A stretch of 64,000 nt of DNA from CAXBBB01 sp963815505. Its GTDB lineage: Bacteria; Bacteroidota; Rhodothermia; Rhodothermales; BA12. Location of the stretch: assembly GCA_963815505.1 (NCBI GenBank), contig CAWFGU010000027.1, positions 1 through 64,000 of the forward strand, read 5' to 3'. Shown here piece after piece: positions 62,190 to 64,000 of this stretch (positions within the stretch are counted from its first letter, which is position 1; every line of letters starts with the position of its first letter). The notes beneath the pieces were generated by a model that worked only from the letters and a program-made list of their open reading frames with translations, made no database searches and was not told where the DNA came from. Made by a program: the position numbers and the translations under genes.

Positions 62190-63383
62190 ATGCAACCTAG
62201 AAATGCTTACATCGCCTCCGCCGTCCGCATCGCCGTCGGCAAGGCCCGAAAAGGTGCCCTGCGCAACGCCCGTCCCGAAGCGTTGGGCGCGCACGTTGTC
62301 CAGGCCGCGGCCCAGCGCGTCAAAGGACTCGACACCAACCAGATCGATGACTGCCTGATCGGCTGCGCGTTTCCCGAAGGCGCGCAGGGCATGAACTTGG
62401 GCCGCATCATCGCCCAGCGTGCCGCGCTGCCGGACAGCGTACCGGGCGCGACGGTCAACCGCTTTTGCTCGTCCGGCCTGCAGACCATCGTAATGGCGAG
62501 CCAAGCGGTGAGCGCGGGGCACGCGAGCGTCGTTGTCGCAGGCGGCGTCGAGTCGATGAGCCGGGTGCCGATGTCGGGCTTCTTCTTCCAACCCGACCCG
62601 TCGACCGTCGCCGACCGACCCGAAGTTTACGTCTCGATGGGGATTACGGCCGAGAACGTCGCGGACAAGTATGGCATCACCAGGGAAGACCAGGACGCGT
62701 TCGCTCTCCAGTCGCATCAGCGCGCGCTCGACGCCATAGAAAGCGGCCGGTTCGCCGATGAGATTGCGCCCTACGAGATGACCGATGTACTCTACGACGA
62801 CAGCGACCAAAGCACGCACGAGCACACCTTCTCGCACGACACGGATGAGGGACCGCGCGCCGATACCTCGCTCGAGGCGCTGGGAAGGTTGCGCCCGGCC
62901 TTCCGAGCGGGAGGTACGGTCACGGCGGGCAACAGCAGCCAGATGAACGACGGAGCCGCCGCCACGGTCGTGATCGATGAGGAGACCAAAAACGCATTGG
63001 GTATCGACCCATTGGGACGCGTCGTCGGGTTCGCGCTCGCTGGCGTGTCTCCCGAACTGATGGGCATTGGACCCATCGGCGCGATCCAGAAAGTGCTTAG
63101 GCAAACCGGCCTTAGCGTATCCGACATCGATCTCGTCGAACTCAACGAAGCGTTCGCCGCCCAGGCGCTCGCCGTAGTTCGCGAAGTCGGCCTGAGCCAA
63201 GACATCGTCAACGTCAACGGCGGTGCCATCGCGTTGGGTCACCCGCTGGGCTGCACCGGCGCCAAACTGACGACGACGCTGCTGTACGAAATGGAGCGCC
63301 GAGGCAGCCGGTATGGACTCGTGTCGATGTGTGTCGGTGGTGGAATGGGTGCCGCAGCCATCATCGAGAATCTGCGTCGCTGA
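62190..63383 (+). CDS. fadA: Acetyl-CoA acyltransferase (3-ketoacyl-CoA thiolase)
   Basis: The 397-residue thiolase cleaves 3-ketoacyl-CoA with CoA. The nucleophilic Cys is in ATVNRFCSSGLQTIVMAS, with GGVESMSRVPM, VELNEAFAAQALAV, GGAIALGHPLGCTGAK (second Cys) and SMCVGGGMGAAAI. It pairs with the upstream FadN-type enzyme to complete beta-oxidation. It is intact. Confidence 0.95.
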   Translation: MQPRNAYIASAVRIAVGKARKGALRNARPEALGAHVVQAAAQRVKGLDTNQIDDCLIGCAFPEGAQGMNLGRIIAQRAALPDSVPGATVNRFCSSGLQTIVMASQAVSAGHASVVVAGGVESMSRVPMSGFFFQPDPSTVADRPEVYVSMGITAENVADKYGITREDQDAFALQSHQRALDAIESGRFADEIAPYEMTDVLYDDSDQSTHEHTFSHDTDEGPRADTSLEALGRLRPAFRAGGTVTAGNSSQMNDGAAATVVIDEETKNALGIDPLGRVVGFALAGVSPELMGIGPIGAIQKVLRQTGLSVSDIDLVELNEAFAAQALAVVREVGLSQDIVNVNGGAIALGHPLGCTGAKLTTTLLYEMERRGSRYGLVSMCVGGGMGAAAIIENLRR

Positions 63384-63402
63384 TCGGCTCAACCGAAAAC
63401 CC

Positions 63403-63441
63403 GAAACGGGCGGACTGGCTATGAGCTGGTCTGCCCGTTTC
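63403..63441 (+). terminator. Terminator-like hairpin after fadA
   Basis: GAAACGGGC (63403-63411) pairs with GCCCGTTTC (63433-63441); ccgttctgcc follows. The T-run is weak. The remaining stretch to 63681 holds the 82-bp palindromic element and no gene. Confidence 0.5.
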
Positions 63442-63485
63442 CCGTTCTGCCAATCCCGAGATGCAGAAGTGTCCTCTCTACAATC

Positions 63486-63567
63486 GTCATCCCGAGCCTG
63501 TCGAGGGATCTCCGCGGGCCGATTCAGCCGCGGAGTTCGGGGATCCTTCGACTCCGCTCAGGATGAC
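63486..63567. repeat. 82-bp palindromic dispersed-type element
   Basis: The ends GTCATCCCGAGCCTGTCGAG and, inverted, GTCATCCTGAGCGGAGTCGA form a long imperfect stem, with an inner CCGCGG pair. This TCATCCTGAGC...GGATC design is a frequent intergenic repeat in many bacteria. Confidence 0.75.
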
Positions 63568-63681
63568 AATGTGGAGAGTGGTGGTGTGACGCGGTTTGAA
63601 GCCCGTGGGGAAAGCACCGACGCCGCGAACGCAGTCGATGGCGCGGGGTTAGGCAGGTTCATTCTTGCCAACCGCCTCGCC

Positions 63682-64000
63682 ATGCCTGCTCCCACACCAC
63701 CGCCCATCGGAGAGAAGCCCGGAAAGAAGCAGGCCGTCGAGGCGATGTTCGACAGCATCGCGCCGCAGTACGACCGCTTGAACCGCATCCTGAGTTTGGG
63801 CATCGACCAGGGGTGGCGCCGCAAGGCCGTCCGCTGGCTGGGCGAGAGCAACCCGCGCACGATCCTCGACGTGGCGACGGGCACGGGCGACCTCGCCATC
63901 CAGGCGCTCGACCTCGAACCCGATCACGTGACCGGCATCGACCTGTCCGAGCCGATGCTGGCCGTCGGGCGCAAGAAGATCGCCGCGATGGGCGAGTCGG
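63682..64000 (+). CDS. menG: Demethylmenaquinone/ubiquinone methyltransferase MenG/UbiE (partial)
   Basis: The gene runs off the window; 106 codons are visible. The N-terminus IGEKPGKKQAVEAMFDSIAPQYDRLNRILSLGIDQGWRRKAVRWLG and the SAM motif TILDVATGTGDLAIQALDLEPDHVTGIDLSEPML are diagnostic of UbiE/MenG. It methylates the quinone ring in the last steps of menaquinone (or ubiquinone) synthesis; menaquinone is expected in this phylum. ATG 63682 is in the usual place relative to the family. Confidence 0.93.
   Translation, partial: MPAPTPPPIGEKPGKKQAVEAMFDSIAPQYDRLNRILSLGIDQGWRRKAVRWLGESNPRTILDVATGTGDLAIQALDLEPDHVTGIDLSEPMLAVGRKKIAAMGES

Overview
The window is a piece of a GC-rich bacterial chromosome, most likely Bacteroidota/Rhodothermota (Rhodothermales-like). 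Two neighbouring secreted enzymes end in type IX secretion sorting domains. The arginine cluster encodes an acetyl/succinyl-ornithine-type carbamoyltransferase. Several candidate promoters have a TAnnTTTG/TTCG/TTGG -7 box, and Shine-Dalgarno sequences are mostly missing. The family-level placement is inference.

Layout. (1) 1-1614 is a decayed IS3-family element, interrupted by an intact 700-bp IS1595-family element with a perfect 8-bp target duplication. (2) 1640-12641 is an 11-kb integrated element in the 3' half of a tRNA-Ala(CGC) gene. It is bounded by 49-bp direct repeats and carries integrase, excisionase, a RepA-like AAA ATPase, a VRR-NUC nuclease, zinc-ribbon-like small proteins, a HicA-like/HTH pair, an XRE regulator and an array of five 31-bp iteron-like repeats. 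It has no visible capsid, relaxase or conjugation genes. (3) 12759-36385 is core chromosome: metalloprotease, acnA, engB, M28 peptidase, biotin carrier, dnaK, pgsA-pyrE, a decayed Imm53-like gene, cinA, recA, an epimerase, DUF4159, Nif3-like, TMEM175-like, DHH phosphoesterase, Uma2, HAD and polA. (4) 36393-38063 is a small accessory island behind polA: a DUF2283 pair, a second diverged copy of the polA 3' end, a HicAB module and a gene remnant. (5) 38154-47106 holds secreted and envelope genes: GHL10-like and DUF2334 enzymes, cspA, DUF4386, YbjQ, lipoproteins and a pullulanase-type GH13. (6) 47137-56564 is an arginine biosynthesis operon on the minus strand: argG, a DUF1611-like P-loop gene, argC, argD, argF', argB, argE-like, argH. 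It is preceded by an Arg-rich leader peptide and a terminator hairpin that look like a transcription attenuator. (7) 56748-64000 holds an S9 peptidase, a beta-oxidation pair (fadB/fadN-like and fadA) and the start of menG/ubiE.

Many conserved and essential genes (acnA, engB, dnaK, polA, argH, argE and others) are broken by single-base frameshifts, mostly one extra base. They are annotated here as single genes. Residual indel errors in the assembly are a better explanation than real loss. The most interesting points are the putative arginine attenuator, the duplicated polA 3' end around an accessory module, the iteron array and its operator motif in the tRNA-Ala element, and paired palindromic mini-elements that supply the stop codons of two genes.
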